DNA from: Hymenoscyphus infarciens
Lineage: Eukaryota > Ascomycota > Leotiomycetes > Helotiales > Helotiaceae
Length of the DNA stretch: 64,000 bases
Direction: 5' to 3'
Assembly: GCA_001414345.1 (NCBI GenBank)
Contig: LLCB01000006.1
Coordinates: forward strand, 124,001-188,000
Below the pieces are notes generated by a model, which searched no databases, was not told the origin of the DNA, and saw only the letters and a program-made list of their open reading frames with translations. Both the position numbers and the translations under genes were made by a program. This document shows, piece by piece, positions 9,419-21,800 of the stretch (positions are counted from its first letter, which is position 1; every line of letters begins with the position of its first letter).

Positions 9419-12400
9419 CTACATGACAGACTAGTATTGAATTAGCTTGGTTACAACAACAGATTGAAATTAAAAAAACTTACACATTCATTGTCTTGCT
9501 TAGTTTGAGGTATACCCATTTCCTCAAAGGTGGCGGGCCCAGATTTACCAGGTTTCCTTGACCCGGCAGAAGAAGCTACCGAGGGAGCCGTTGATGGTGC
9601 TGTCGATGGAGCAGCTGAAGATGGTCTGGAGTTTGGTCCACCATGAGTTGAGCCAGTGTGTGAAGATGTAGGACGTTGAGATGACATGGTGTGCTGAGGA
9701 GGATATCCTTGCGATGACATGGTATGTTGAGACGGTCTCTGAGAAGTACGACTTGAATTTCCAGCATGTGGGTTGTATCCTGGAGTTTGTGGGGGACTCA
9801 TAACAGGTGGAGGGCTCATTGCTGAGCTTGCTCTAGGAGGACGGTTGGCTCCAGGGTTGCCGTAGCCCTGTTGACCTCTTGGATCTGGAGGATAGCCTTG
9901 ACCCGGCTGCTGTGGTCTCGAGTTCGGTGGAGGCCCTTGAGGTCCCGAAAGATGTGGTGGTTGGGGTTGAGGTTTGTTTGGATTTAGAGGAGCTGGCTTC
10001 TGACCTTGTCTTCCTTGATCAAAAGGACGGCCCATATCAACCGGCGGTAAGAAACCTCCTTGTTGCTGCTGAGGGGGAAAGTTGCCCTGTCCTTGAGGAT
10101 CCCAGCCTGTAGAACCAGCGCCAGCTCTCCCGGCGGGATTTTGACCTCGCCCGGCAGGAACTTGCATATTTCCCATACTGCTTGATGCGCGCATCCCATC
10201 CTGTCCTCTACCAGGTCCTTGATCGTAGCCTTGTCCAAGAGGTTTGATCCCAAAAGGCGAAGATGCTTGATCTGCCAAAGGTCCACCACCCTGACCTCGT
10301 AGGCCTTTGCCATTGAAAGGACCTCCTGGACCGTTGTGGGGAGCCATATCGTCTTCAGGATATGGTGCAGCAGACTTGGGCCGTGCAGGCAAACCATTTG
10401 GAGACTTGAGCTGTCCAGAAACTCCATCGTATTGATTATTTGGGTCTGGCATATCGACCATGTTGTCCGCAATCGAAGGCATAGGGTTCGCTCGTTGCTT
10501 AAATCGATCTGGTCGGCCTCCTCGTTGAGAGCCATGCTGCGACTTGATTCGTGATATGGCAACCTGTTCGTGATCCCTCTTGGACAATGTGCTATTTTTC
10601 CTGATACTATCGATTCTTCCTAGAGCGTCCTTATTTCCATGATCCGCTGCCTTCGAGTACCACGCCGCAGATTCTTGCAAATCTACAGGCACATACATTC
10701 CAATTTCGTAAAAGTACCCCATTGCGAATTCAGCCGTAGCCATCTTGGTTGCTGCTGCCCGTTTTGCATATGTGAAAGCCAACTCCTCGTTCTTTTCGAA
10801 AATCCCTTCGTATCCGCACAAAAACCACTTGCTAATCGCCATGTCCGCCTCTGCCTCTCCTTGACGAGCCGCCAAGGCGTTGTAATGCAAAGAAAGAGCT
10901 GGTTCGAATTCGCAACCCAACTGACATAACTCGTATGCTTGCGCCATCTTCAATTGCGCTTTGGCGAATCCAAGGTATGCTGCCTTTTCAATGAATAATT
11001 TGGCGTCATTCAGATCGAAGGGCAATAATTGCTCTGGAACCGAAATATTGGGCAATTCTCGAGAAAGAAGCATTCCGTAGACGTAAGCTCCTTGGGGCGC
11101 GTTTTCGTCTGCGGTGTCCGCAGAATAGCGAACCAAATCAACACCACGGCGGAAGTCTTGCGGCATACCATGCTGTCCCAGCAATGTCATCATGCCCAAC
11201 CTGTAGTGCGCTGCCGAATCGCCCATTTCCACACCTCTATTGTAATGGTCGATCGCCTTGGCTGAGTTGTTGGAGCTTTCGAATTGCATACCCATTCGGT
11301 ACTCTGCACGAGCATATCCCCTCTCAGCGGCTCTTTTATAACCCAAAAACGCCTCCTTTTTGTCCACGGGATGATTGAACTTTCCAAATTCAAACCACAT
11401 ACTCCGCATAAACTCTGCCTTTGGGTGGTGTTGGTCTGCTAGAAAGCTCACAATGCTCAAAGCATCTACTCTCAGCGAATGCTCTGTTTTTGGAGTCATG
11501 GACCTTGCGGGTTGTCCTTCGCTTTGCATCCGGATTGCAGACTGACTTGCCACCTCTACCCACGAAAGAGCATCCTGGGCCCAAGCTAATTGCATCTCTG
11601 GATCGGTGGACTTGAGGACCAACGTTCTTGCCCTTTCCAACACCTCCTCCTTATCTTCGTCCGACAGAGGCACATTTGGGCCGGCATCCCGGGGTTTAGG
11701 GAAAGGTGTGAATCGGGGAGAATCTGGATCCGGCCTCCCCCCTCCATATTGTACATTGTCCCGATCTATATTCTGGTACGCGGAGGCGTTCGTGTGTTCG
11801 TAGCTCGCAGTGAATCCAGGCCCTCGTGCATGTTGTTGGCTTGAGGGGTACTGGTTCTGTATGCGATGTTGATCGAGGAAGGGAGGAGACTGCATACCGG
11901 AGACTGAGGAGGCGCTGCTCATACGATGTGATGGTGGAGGATGTTGTTCAAGATGGGTAAGTTGCTCTTGCATATTCGAGGGGACCTCGGGCATTATCCT
12001 ATATTCGGGGTCAGCCCCTTTGTCTCGGCGAGAGGAGGGTTGGTTGTTGGGGTGAGCTGTGTCCTACCTTTGCGGCGCAGGGGAGACTATCTCTGGGACG
12101 TAAAAGTCATCTTCGTGCCCTGGAATGAAGGTCGCACTCAGGCGCGGGGGGTGGTTTGAGTAGTTATTGTCAGACATGCCGCCCTCAATTTGCCCGGACT
12201 GTGGTTGGATGATTCGTGACGGCTGATGATCTGCAGGTAGAGCGAAGGAGTTAGCTCAAGAGGCCAGGGTCAAAAGAGTTGGCGATGTGTTGGCGAGGTT
12301 GCTCTCCTCGAGTAGAAGGCGCCGAAAAGGGAGATGCGATTGTATTGGGTTGGTTCCAGCAACCGTTGAAGATTGCTTCAAAGCGGGGGCTCTATAAATT

Positions 12401-12825
12401 CGAGGTCCCGTCCACGAGGCCGTCGTCTCCTTTTGGGAACTAGACCCGGCGCCAAACTAGCTTGCGCGGCGGATGGTGTTGTTGCTGTGGAAAGCGGAGT
12501 TATGCAGGTACTGGAGGAGTCCGTACGGAGAATGTTTGTGTTGATTGTGTTCCGGCGCTTGAGATGGTCGAGGGGATTGGGCGTATGGAGTATATGGATT
12601 ATAAGGAAGGGAAGCGGGGAGGGGAAGGGAAGGGAGGGGGAGGGAAGGGAAGGGGTAGGAGGGGAGATTTGAGTAGGGTAGGTCAGGACCATCTATAAAA
12701 AGGAAGTACGTACACTCTGCTTGACGCGCCACCCTTCCAGTAGGCTGTTGATTTGATTGCCCTACAGGTACAGGCCTTCGCTGGTGCTGTGAATCCGAGC
12801 CTCCGCGGGCGCTGGTGTATGACAT
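9419..12825 (-). CDS. SKT5: Chitin synthase activator, SKT5/CHS4-type Sel1-repeat protein with C-terminal CaaX
   Basis: Four exons on the minus strand: 12825-12714, 12230-12068, 11998-9484 and 9430-9419, giving 933 aa. Introns are 12231-12713 (483 nt), 11999-12067 (69 nt) and 9431-9483 (53 nt), all GT..AG with consistent phase. Residues about 260-575 form tandem Sel1/TPR-like helices (for example YRMGMQFE, YRLGMMTLLG, AMGYFYEIGMY). A long Gln/Pro/Gly-rich low-complexity tail follows, then the conserved end GPATFEEMGIPQ. The last intron is decisive: splicing replaces a hydrophobic read-through tail by SVM-stop, so the protein ends C-S-V-M, a farnesylation box as expected for Skt5, which tethers and activates chitin synthase III at the plasma membrane. 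An in-frame ATG 27 bases further upstream (12852) is an alternative start; 12825 has the better context (A at -3). The long first intron could hide another exon. Confidence 0.88.
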
Positions 12826-13140
12826 GTTGAAGGATTCAATGGAAGGCTTCAAGGCTTCATGGAGGGGTCAGGAGGAGGAGTTGGTGTCGACTGCAGTAGT
12901 CACCCCGAATCCCGTGGCAGAAATCGGTGAAGAAATCGGTGAAGGCGAAGAGTGAAGGAAAGAGGATATAAAAGACAGCTCCGTCGTAGAAAGAAAAGAG
13001 GTTACGGTACGGGTAGAAAGTTGGAGAAGATGCGAGTGCCAGCGCAAGTCCGTACAAGTTCCACAAGTGCTACCTAGTCGGGTGTGTTTGCTGAGACTGA
13101 GACATATCACGATCATGCCCCAAAACAGAAGCAGCCCGTA
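12826..13140. promoter_or_regulatory. SKT5 upstream region
   Basis: Non-coding sequence immediately upstream of the SKT5 start. No conserved element could be named with confidence. Short overlapping frames here have no family resemblance. Confidence 0.35.
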
Positions 13141-13189
13141 CTATACCTGTACTGTACCTGTACTGTACCTGTACTGTACCTGTACTGTA
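13141..13189. repeat. 11-bp tandem repeat, about 4.5 copies
   Basis: Unit CTGTACCTGTA repeated with one variant first copy, upstream of SKT5. The period of 11 bp is close to one helical turn, so the copies face the same side of the DNA. Confidence 0.9.
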
Positions 13190-14170
13190 AGTACTTCTTC
13201 GCTAATAAAAGTTTGTATGACGGCGAATCGTCCTTGAAGATCTTGCCCCTGATGCTCGGCATAACCAGCCTCTATGCAAAGTTTCGCTACCGAAACGTGC
13301 CCAGCAAACTCTCATCTCTCGCACCCTCGCCCTCGCCCTTGCCCCCGCCCTCGCTCCCCAACTCTCTTCATCGTGGGTCCAGCAGTGCAGCACCGGCCAG
13401 TGCAGTGGGTGCGCAACACGCGTCGCCTGGTCTGGTCTGAATGGCCATCAAATATAAATCTCCTCCGGTAGCGAACCCCTTTAATTTCAACGAATCCGCT
13501 CCCATTTCTCAACGGTGTCTGAGATGTGGAGTAGCCGTACGAGTACGACCAATTGCCATGGAAGCTTCACGATGACATCTCCAAGTCCGCCGTGTGTCCA
13601 CATGGCACTTGCCAAAAAAAGTATCAGAAACCCAACCCAACTGGCAACTTCCTTCCACGACAGGCTTTCCCCTGCTCTAATGCTCTAGTAGCTCGTCTGA
13701 TCTGTTGACCGTGAAACTTCTCGACCTTTGCAACAAAGGATTCACAGCCAATCCGACCTATACTTCTAGAATCTTTGGAAGCTGTTGTAGATGTTCTTCG
13801 TGCCGACCAAGCCGACCTCAGAAGAAATACTTTACTACCTATCAAAGTTGACACAACCAACACAGAAATTATCCGATGAAACCAAGCTTTTGCTTCACCC
13901 GCACTCTGCAAATGTCCGTCATCCCGCAAGGAAAAGTAAAAGAAACGATTGGATGGATCAAAGAAAAAGATTGGGTCAGCAAAGAGTTTCAAGGGACGTC
14001 CCGAAGTTGAACAAGACAATGGATCCCGACGTTTCCTTCGGACTTCAGAGGCTGATGGATGCTCAGTGCTCACTGTGGCTTTGCTTCTCATTCTCATTCT
14101 CTCTCAACTCCTTTTCAAGACTCCGCCTCTTCGACGCGCGCCTTACCTAGAAGTATTTCCCCTACAAATG
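13190..14170. other. non-coding end of gene island
   Basis: Normal-GC sequence. Frames on both strands (minus 13624-14097, plus 13791-14150) overlap each other, contain no recognisable domain and show no convincing start or introns. I see no supportable gene. The composition changes abruptly to AT-rich at about 14170. Confidence 0.5.
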
Positions 14171-14800
14171 TGACCTAGAATTTTCTTGACAATAATGCTG
14201 CGGACTTATAGGATATATTATCTCGAAATACTAGTAATCTTAATCTTAAACCAGAGGTTCTATATCTATCTTTCTAGTATATATAAAATATCTTTAAATA
14301 ATATTATTATAAAGGAATAAAGAAATCTACTAGTTTCTTCTAGTTATCTAGATACTAGAGTGTTTTCTTATATAAGCTTTTATAAAGTAGGCGATAGATA
14401 AAATATCTTACTAGTCTTAATTTCCTTCTTTTAGTAGAATTCTATACTATTAGTTAATATCTTATACTAGCTATACTTTACTATAGCTTTATATTTCTTA
14501 TTAACGAAGTAAGTAGACGAGATAGATATACTATAGAGTTAAAATAAAGAAGAGTTTCAGAGCTATATTATCTTCTATAGTAAATTTTATAGAAGTAGTT
14601 ATCTTATACTTTTTTTAAAAAAATATTCTAGAATCTAGTTTAGAGTTAATTTTTTTTATAAAGAGTAAATATCTACTTCTATAGAATATCTTCTTACTTT
14701 TAAAAGAGAAGAAGAGGAGTTTAAAATAAGTCTTAGATTTAGATATAATAAGCTATTCTAACTTTATAAATAGATCTTTTAAAATAAGTAGAAGGATTAT
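14171..14800. repeat. AT-rich RIP-degraded flank
   Basis: RIP-like AT-rich DNA between the gene island and the left LTR of element C. No terminal repeat was identified; probably part of an older repeat into which C inserted. Confidence 0.5.
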
Positions 14801-15165
14801 TATAATAGTACGAAATATATACTACTAGCAAAGAGGTATATAAGAGTATATTTAAGACAGAATAACGTATATAAATACTAGGTACTAGTATAGAAGAAAA
14901 GAATAAACTATCTCTCTTCTATATCGAATATAAACGTTTATATATAAGAGATTAGAAGCTACTAAGTTCTAATAATAATAATAACTAAGCTCTGTCTAAT
15001 ATAGCTAATACTAAATAATAAGAGCTAAAAAGCTAAATATATAATATTTAAACCTTAATCTCTTTTATATATAAATATCGGATATTAATACCTTTAGTAC
15101 TTCGCTTATATAAGTATTCGTTATTTATAATCTTAGTCTAGGAGTATTAGTAGTGTTTAGAGATA

Positions 15166-18100
15166 TATAATAGTATACCGTTATTCTAGATAGCTAGGAG
15201 TACCTGCTATATATAGAGTTTTAGTAGTTATTATCTTATATTATCTGTTTTAGGAAGATTACGTAGGTTTAAGCTTTTGTATTAGCTGAGGTTATTTAGT
15301 TTTAGACTCTTTTATACTATCTAAACCTCTTATATATAGTAGCTTACTCTCTTAGAGTTAGAAAAGGCTAGTTTTTCCTTTTCTTCTATATTAGAGCCTA
15401 GTATTTACATACGTTATTCTGCTAAACGCACTCCTATATACCTCTTCTATAGTTATATATATTTTATACTATTATATAAAAAGGCTAAACTCTTCTTCGC
15501 TAGTAACAGCCTTAATAATCTCTCTTTTAAGCTTATCGTCGCTTTTATTTCTTTTTTAGGCCTAAATTAGACTATTATAACATATTCTTAAATAGCTAGG
15601 TAATTAGAGACTACTCGGACAGCTAGTAATACTAGGGTTTAGTATCTATATAGACAGCTGATAAAAATCGTATTATAGATACGTTAAGAGATTAGAATAC
15701 GCTAAGTGTTCCTAAGAATTCTAATAACTCTAGAATCAGTAAATAAGTTAACTTCATAGTTATCGCGAAGGCTTCTAAACCTAACCTTACCCCCTCCTCT
15801 CTCTAAATCGATATCTTCGAAATATTAGACCTAGTTCTACTACGAGGCGTTAAACGACTTTCTAGGGCTACTCTCTCTTTTCAAAAGACTCTCTAAACTC
15901 TCTCTAATCTATAACTATACGCTGAAATAATAAGAGCTTAGCTTTTAAAGATAACCTTCCTAAATTTAGATAATATATAGATAATAGACGGATAAGATAG
16001 AGATAAAAGATATATAAAGAATAAAACGATTAGTTAGAGAGATAGAGAATAAAATTATAAGCGAACTTTAAAGTTAATAAAAATACTCTACTTCTAAACT
16101 CTTACTAATCCAACTCTTATTTAACTCTTCTTTACTTTTAAGCTCTAATTTAGACCTCTTTTGCTTAAGAGACATAGCTATCTCTAATACCTTCTAACTT
16201 ATCTAACACGGCACCGAAGTCTCTTCGAATACTCTCTAACCTTAATAAAAAAGTAAGATAACTATTCTATGTAAATGCTAACTACTACGGTTTACCTCTA
16301 ATATATAAAGCTCTTATTTAGAGTACGACAACTAGACTAGCTAGGAACTACCTAGAGCTTAGATACAAGTTAGAGTTAGTTTAGAATACTTTCTAAGATT
16401 AAGAAAAGATAGTTGCTTTTTTTAGATACCTACTTTTTAACTAGTTATAAGATAGAGAATGCTTAGAACGCTTTTAGATCCTTATAAATAGACGACGAAG
16501 ATAGTTAAATTTAGTTCTACTACGTAGTATTAAGCAACAACCTCTTCTAGAGACATCCCTCTTTTTAAAAGACCTTTTAAACTCTTTCTAAATTATATCT
16601 ATATACTAAGATCTAGAAGATTTTAAAGAAATAATAATAGTTGAAGAGACTATTAGAACTTCTTAAATATAGACGATATATAGACGAGATAGTAGTATAA
16701 GAATAAAGGATAAACGATTAGTTAGACGAGATAGACATAATTATAAGTGAACTATAAAGTTAAACTTAAAGATCCTACCTTTAAATCCTTACTAATCTAA
16801 CTCTTATTTAACTCTTCTTTGCTTTTTAAAGCCTGAATTTAGACTTCTTTTACTTAAGAGACACTACTACTCTTAATATCTTTCTACTACTTTCTAACTC
16901 TTAAATCTTAAATTAAATACGAATTAGTTAAAATACACTTTCTATTAGGACGAAACTTAGAAGCGAGCTCTTAGCTAAGTTATTACTATCTTTAATAATA
17001 CTAACTAAATAATATCTAACTTTACTCTAATCCTCTCTTAAACCTTTACTAGTAAATATTTAAAAAGACTACGGTTATAAACTAAGTCTCTACTAGTATA
17101 AAAGTTAAAAGAGATAGAAGTTAAAAGAGATAGAAGTAGAATTAGGAGAAGAATATACTAAAGAAACTTTTACTGATTTTAAAAGGTTACTTTTTAAGTA
17201 TAGCTATACTTAGGAGATACTAGAATTAGAAAGGTCCTTTTATATATAGGATAAAGATAAGATTATATCTTAGCTCTAAAACGTGTCTACTACTCTTAAG
17301 AGATACTAGAATTATAACTTCGCTAAGATAGTAAACGATCTTTTAGCTAGATAAGAAGATATGTTAAAACGCTAAGTTACTTATAATTAGCACTCTGGTT
17401 TAAAAGAATACCTCTCTATTCTTATCTAGTTTAGCTCTAAATCTCTTATAATATAATAGTAACTCTTCTTTAAAATTAGAAGATAAATAAGTTTTTAAGT
17501 ACTTTAAAGAGAATAAAGCGGCCTACGAGCCTAAGTAACATAGTTCCTACGATAGTACTAATAAATGTCGTACCTAAAACTATACCTCTTTTTATTATCT
17601 TAAACTTCGAATAGCATTTTTAACTTTTAGCTATAACTTCGCTTTTAACTAGCTAAAACTACTCCTTTTATTATCTTAAACTTAGATAATAATTTCAACT
17701 TCGACAACTTAGTAATAACTTCGTCTTTAGCTAGCTAAAACCTTACTAACTCTGATATAGAGTCTTCTAGTCTTTACTTTCTTACTTTCTTTTACTTCTA
17801 GTAGAGCTAGAAGTTCTTTTTTATCTAAATTCGACTTAGATACGAATTAGTATACTCTTAAAAGAATAGTAACCTCTTAGCTAAGTTATTATTATCTATA
17901 ATATTATTAACTTTTTTGTTTCTAACTTTACTCTAAGTCCTTACTAATCTTAGTTTAGACAAACTTATACTTTTTTTTTTCAAATTTAAATTAGATATAA
18001 ATTAGTACGCTCTTAAAGTAAGCTCTTAACTAAGTTATCACTATTACCTTTAACGTTATCTCTTAACTAAACGACTTCTAACTCTACTCTAAATTCGCCT

Positions 18101-18752
18101 CTAACTCTATTTTAAACTTTTTAAACTTTTTAAACTTTAAACTTTTTCTAACCTACTAGTTAGATTAGACTATACTCTTTTAGTAAACGCGAATACTTAC
18201 TTTAATATAGAAGGATTAGAACGAAGTCTCTTTTATAAGTATCTACGAATTAGTTTAGTTATAATTTAGACCTAAAATCAATATCTTAATATCTTATCTT
18301 ACTTATAATAAAGTTTAACATCTTTAAACTAATAAAACTAATAAATATAATAAATATTATAATACTTATATTATCCTAATTTAACCTTAAATAATAAGAG
18401 ATAGATAGACTTAAAGATAAGTCTTTTTTAAGAGAGAGAGATATAACAGTATACTATTATCCTAGATAGCTAAGAGTACTTATTATATATAGGGTTTCAG
18501 TAGTTATTATCTTATATTATCTGTTTTAGAAAGGTTATATAGGTTTAAGCTTTTATATTAGCTAAGGTTATTTAGTTTTAGACTCTTTTATACTATCTAA
18601 ACCTCTTATATATAGTAGCCTACTCTCCTAGAGTTAGAAAAGACTAGTTTTTCCTTTTCTTCTATATTAGAGCCTAGTATTTATATATGTTATTCTACTA
18701 AACGCACTCCTATATATCTCTTCTATAGTTATATATATTTCGTACTATTATA
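15166..18752 (+). mobile_element. gag-only LTR element A, nested in the left LTR of element C
   Basis: LTRs of equal length, 15166-15476 and 18442-18752 (311 bp), start TATAATAG or TATAACAG and end CTATTATA. A 5-bp target duplication AGATA lies at 15161-15165 and 18753-18757. The polypurine tract AAGAGAGAGAGA abuts the right LTR, so the element points rightward. The internal part of 2.97 kb is too short for pol. It contains a degenerate direct duplication with an offset of about 685 bp (about 15745-16205 and 16430-16895). Its leader after the 5' LTR is nearly the same as in elements B and C. Confidence 0.85.
15745..16895 (+). repeat. degenerate internal direct duplication in element A
   Basis: A block of about 460 bp beginning near 15745 recurs near 16430, with clear matches such as TAGTTCTACTACG at 15832 and 16512 and CTTATTTAACTCTTCTTT further on. 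The copies differ mostly by C/T and G/A, so the duplication predates RIP. Boundaries are approximate. Confidence 0.6.
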
Positions 18753-18833
18753 AGATATCAGTAGTTTTAATAATTCAGAATAGTACTATTATATAATAAT
18801 CTAGAATAGTATACTATTATATCCTCTTTTCTT

Positions 18834-21800
18834 AAAAAAGACTTATTCTAAGTCTTTAGTTATTAATTAGTATAGTATTAAGTTATCTAGAGTATTATTT
18901 ACGTGTTTATTATAAAGAATATAACTTATCTACTATTATAGTGTCTAGGGGTTAGAGTAGAGTTAGTAGCTAGTAGTATTATTATTTAAGAGCTAATCGC
19001 TCTTTGTTTACTATTATATACTATATAATAATAGATATAAATAGAAGAGAGGCTAATTATTAGCTATTAGATAGAAAGTAGTATACTACTATAGAGTTAT
19101 CGTATTCTTACTATTATCGTATCTTATATTAGTAATTATTAAGCGACAAATAATAATTATAAAGCGATAGCTATTATTATAAGTAGTATATTAGTAGGCG
19201 ACTTTTCTCTAATTCTGACTTCTCTTCTTCTTTTCTTTTTATTTAAATAATATATATATAGTAAGAATACCTTCTAATTAGATATATTCTCATATACTAA
19301 CTTGTCTACTATTATAGTGTCTAGGGGTCGGAGTAGAGTCGGTGGCTAGTAGTATTGTTATTTAAGAGCTAATCGCTCTTTGTTTGCTATTATATACTAT
19401 ATAATAATAGATACGAACGGAAGAGAGGCTGATTATTAGCTGTCGAATAGAAAGCGGTATTAACACCGAATCCTTTCTAATTTAGTTAATAAATACTAAT
19501 ATAGTATCGAATCCGTGTTTATCTTTTAGAAATGATTTAAAGTCTATATATAAATGTTATATAGAATAGTTAGGTACTAGAAGAGAGTAAAGATAGCCTT
19601 ATTACTTAGTCTATCGAGAATAAGAGTATCTATAGACTTAATAATTCGCTATATACCTCTTATAGTCTAAACCTAGTCTAACCTAGTAGTAGTATTATAC
19701 TAGTAACTAGTATATCTTTTTCGTACTTAGATAAGCACTAGATACTTAGTTATAGACTTCTTAGATTAGCTTTATATAGAGTTTAGTATTCTTTTAAAGT
19801 TATAACGTTCTTTTTAAAAGAAGCGTAGATTATCTTCTTTTAACTTCTAAATTATATTTAAACTTATTCCTAGAATAACGTCTAACTAAATTATATTAAG
19901 AGATATAGACTATTCTTATAAAAAGGTCTAAGTAAGTTTAATATTAATTTAAGAGTTTAAATAATTAGGTCTTAAAAGAGTATATAAGTAGCTATCTAAT
20001 TTAGCTTAATTATAAGTTTTTAGATCTTATTTATATTAGATTAATATATTTACTTTTTAATTACTCTTTTTAGATATAAATCGAATCTAAAAGTTAAAGT
20101 CTAATAAAAACTCTATCTATTAGACTTACTTAGCTATAAGTAGCTTAGTTATTATAAAATATTCTAATAATCTATAGTTTAAATAGATATTAATACACTT
20201 CTAATATAATATAAGTTTAAGACGCTATTTCTTAAAAGCTTCTATAATAGTAGATAGCTCTTTATTATAGATTTCCTAGTTCGATTTATAGCTAACTAGG
20301 ATATATAAGTAGAACCTAATAAGATACTAAAAGCTATTATATTATTATAAGAATATATCTACTATTACTTCTTCTAAGAAGTCTATTTCTAGCTTTATAT
20401 TATAATTAAGATTAAAGTAGTATAAGGTTTAAATTATAAGTAGCCTAGTCCTTAGTACTTTAAAAGCTTCTTTATATTTAAGTCTTTATAGAAATAGCTC
20501 TATAAAGTATATTATCATAGTTAGAGGTTTAGCGATTTTAATATAACCTTTAATAAATTATTTATAGAATCCTATAAACCTTAAATAAGACTTTATACCT
20601 ATTATAGTATTAGATTAGACCTAGTTTTATAAAAGCTCTACCTTTTTAGAGTTAACTTTAAGTTCTTTTATAGTTAAGATAAATCCTAAGTATTTAACTC
20701 TAGTAATACTAAATTTACTTTTCTTAATATCTATCTAAAGTTCTACTTCTTAGAGCTAATTTAGAACCTTTCTAACCTATTTTTTATATTCTTTAATAAT
20801 ATCTAAATAAATTAAAATATTATCTAAGTAAATAATATAGAAGTTATCTAAATAGTTAATTAAGACGTTATTTATATAATATTAATAAGTAGTAGAGCTA
20901 TTATAGAGTTTAAAAGAGAAGACTTTATATTTATATATACTATACCTAGTTCTAAACATAGTTATCTCTTCTAATTTAGAGTCTATTTAAATATAATAGA
21001 AAGCTTATCTTATATCTAATTTAATAAAGATTTTAGCTATTCTTATTCTAGAAAGAAGCTTATTAATATAAGAGATTAAGTAGAGATTATTTTTAGTTAA
21101 AGTATTTAGCTTCTTATAATTAATATAGAACTATAACTTATTACTATTAGCCTTTTTAATAAAGAGTACTAGAAAAGTAAAAGAGCTATTACTATTAATA
21201 ATAAACCTCTTATCTAGGTTCTCTATAAGATACTCTTTTATAGCTTTAAGCTTTATAGTTAACTATTAATATAAAAGTAAAAAGGAGTTAGAAAGTAGTT
21301 TATTTAAAGTAATCTTATAGTTATATTTATAGTAAGAAGAGAGCTTATTAAAAGCTTCTTTTAAGAATACGTCTTTATAAGAAGAATAATATTTTAAGAG
21401 TTAGGCTTATATTAGAGCTCTTATATTATTATTAATATAAAAAGAGGCTAATCTTTTGTTAATAATCTAATCTAGCTTATAAATACTAGTTATATAGAAT
21501 TCTAAGTTAGGTTATTTTATATTAAAATATATAACGTTTACGCTTATTTTACTAATAAAGAAGTATAAAGTCTAGTCTTTTAAGGCTATACTAGTAGTTT
21601 ATAAGAGCTTTAAACTAGAGTTAGATATTAAAATTTTAAGAAGTATTATTATAAATAGAAGTAATAACTTAGCTATATTTATAAGTCTACTCTTTTTACG
21701 TCTTTCTTATTAATAGATTATATATTTCCTTTAATTTATATCTAACTAGTAATTTAAAATAGGTTTCTAGTTCTAACTAGAAAGTAAAAGTAAGATCTTC

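Noticed and set aside
9984..10562. 192-codon minus frame within SKT5
   Set aside because: Alternative frame of the Gln/Pro/Gly-rich SKT5 tail; the main frame continues to the conserved C-terminus.
12378..12692. Possible extra SKT5 exon in the 483-nt first intron
   Set aside because: The frame is Pro/Ser low-complexity, and joining exon 1 directly to 12230 gives the better sequence AEYHQPSRII. It cannot be fully excluded without transcripts.
13624..14097. 157-codon minus frame near the end of the first gene island
   Set aside because: It overlaps a plus frame of similar length, has no domain and no sensible composition. Likely chance.
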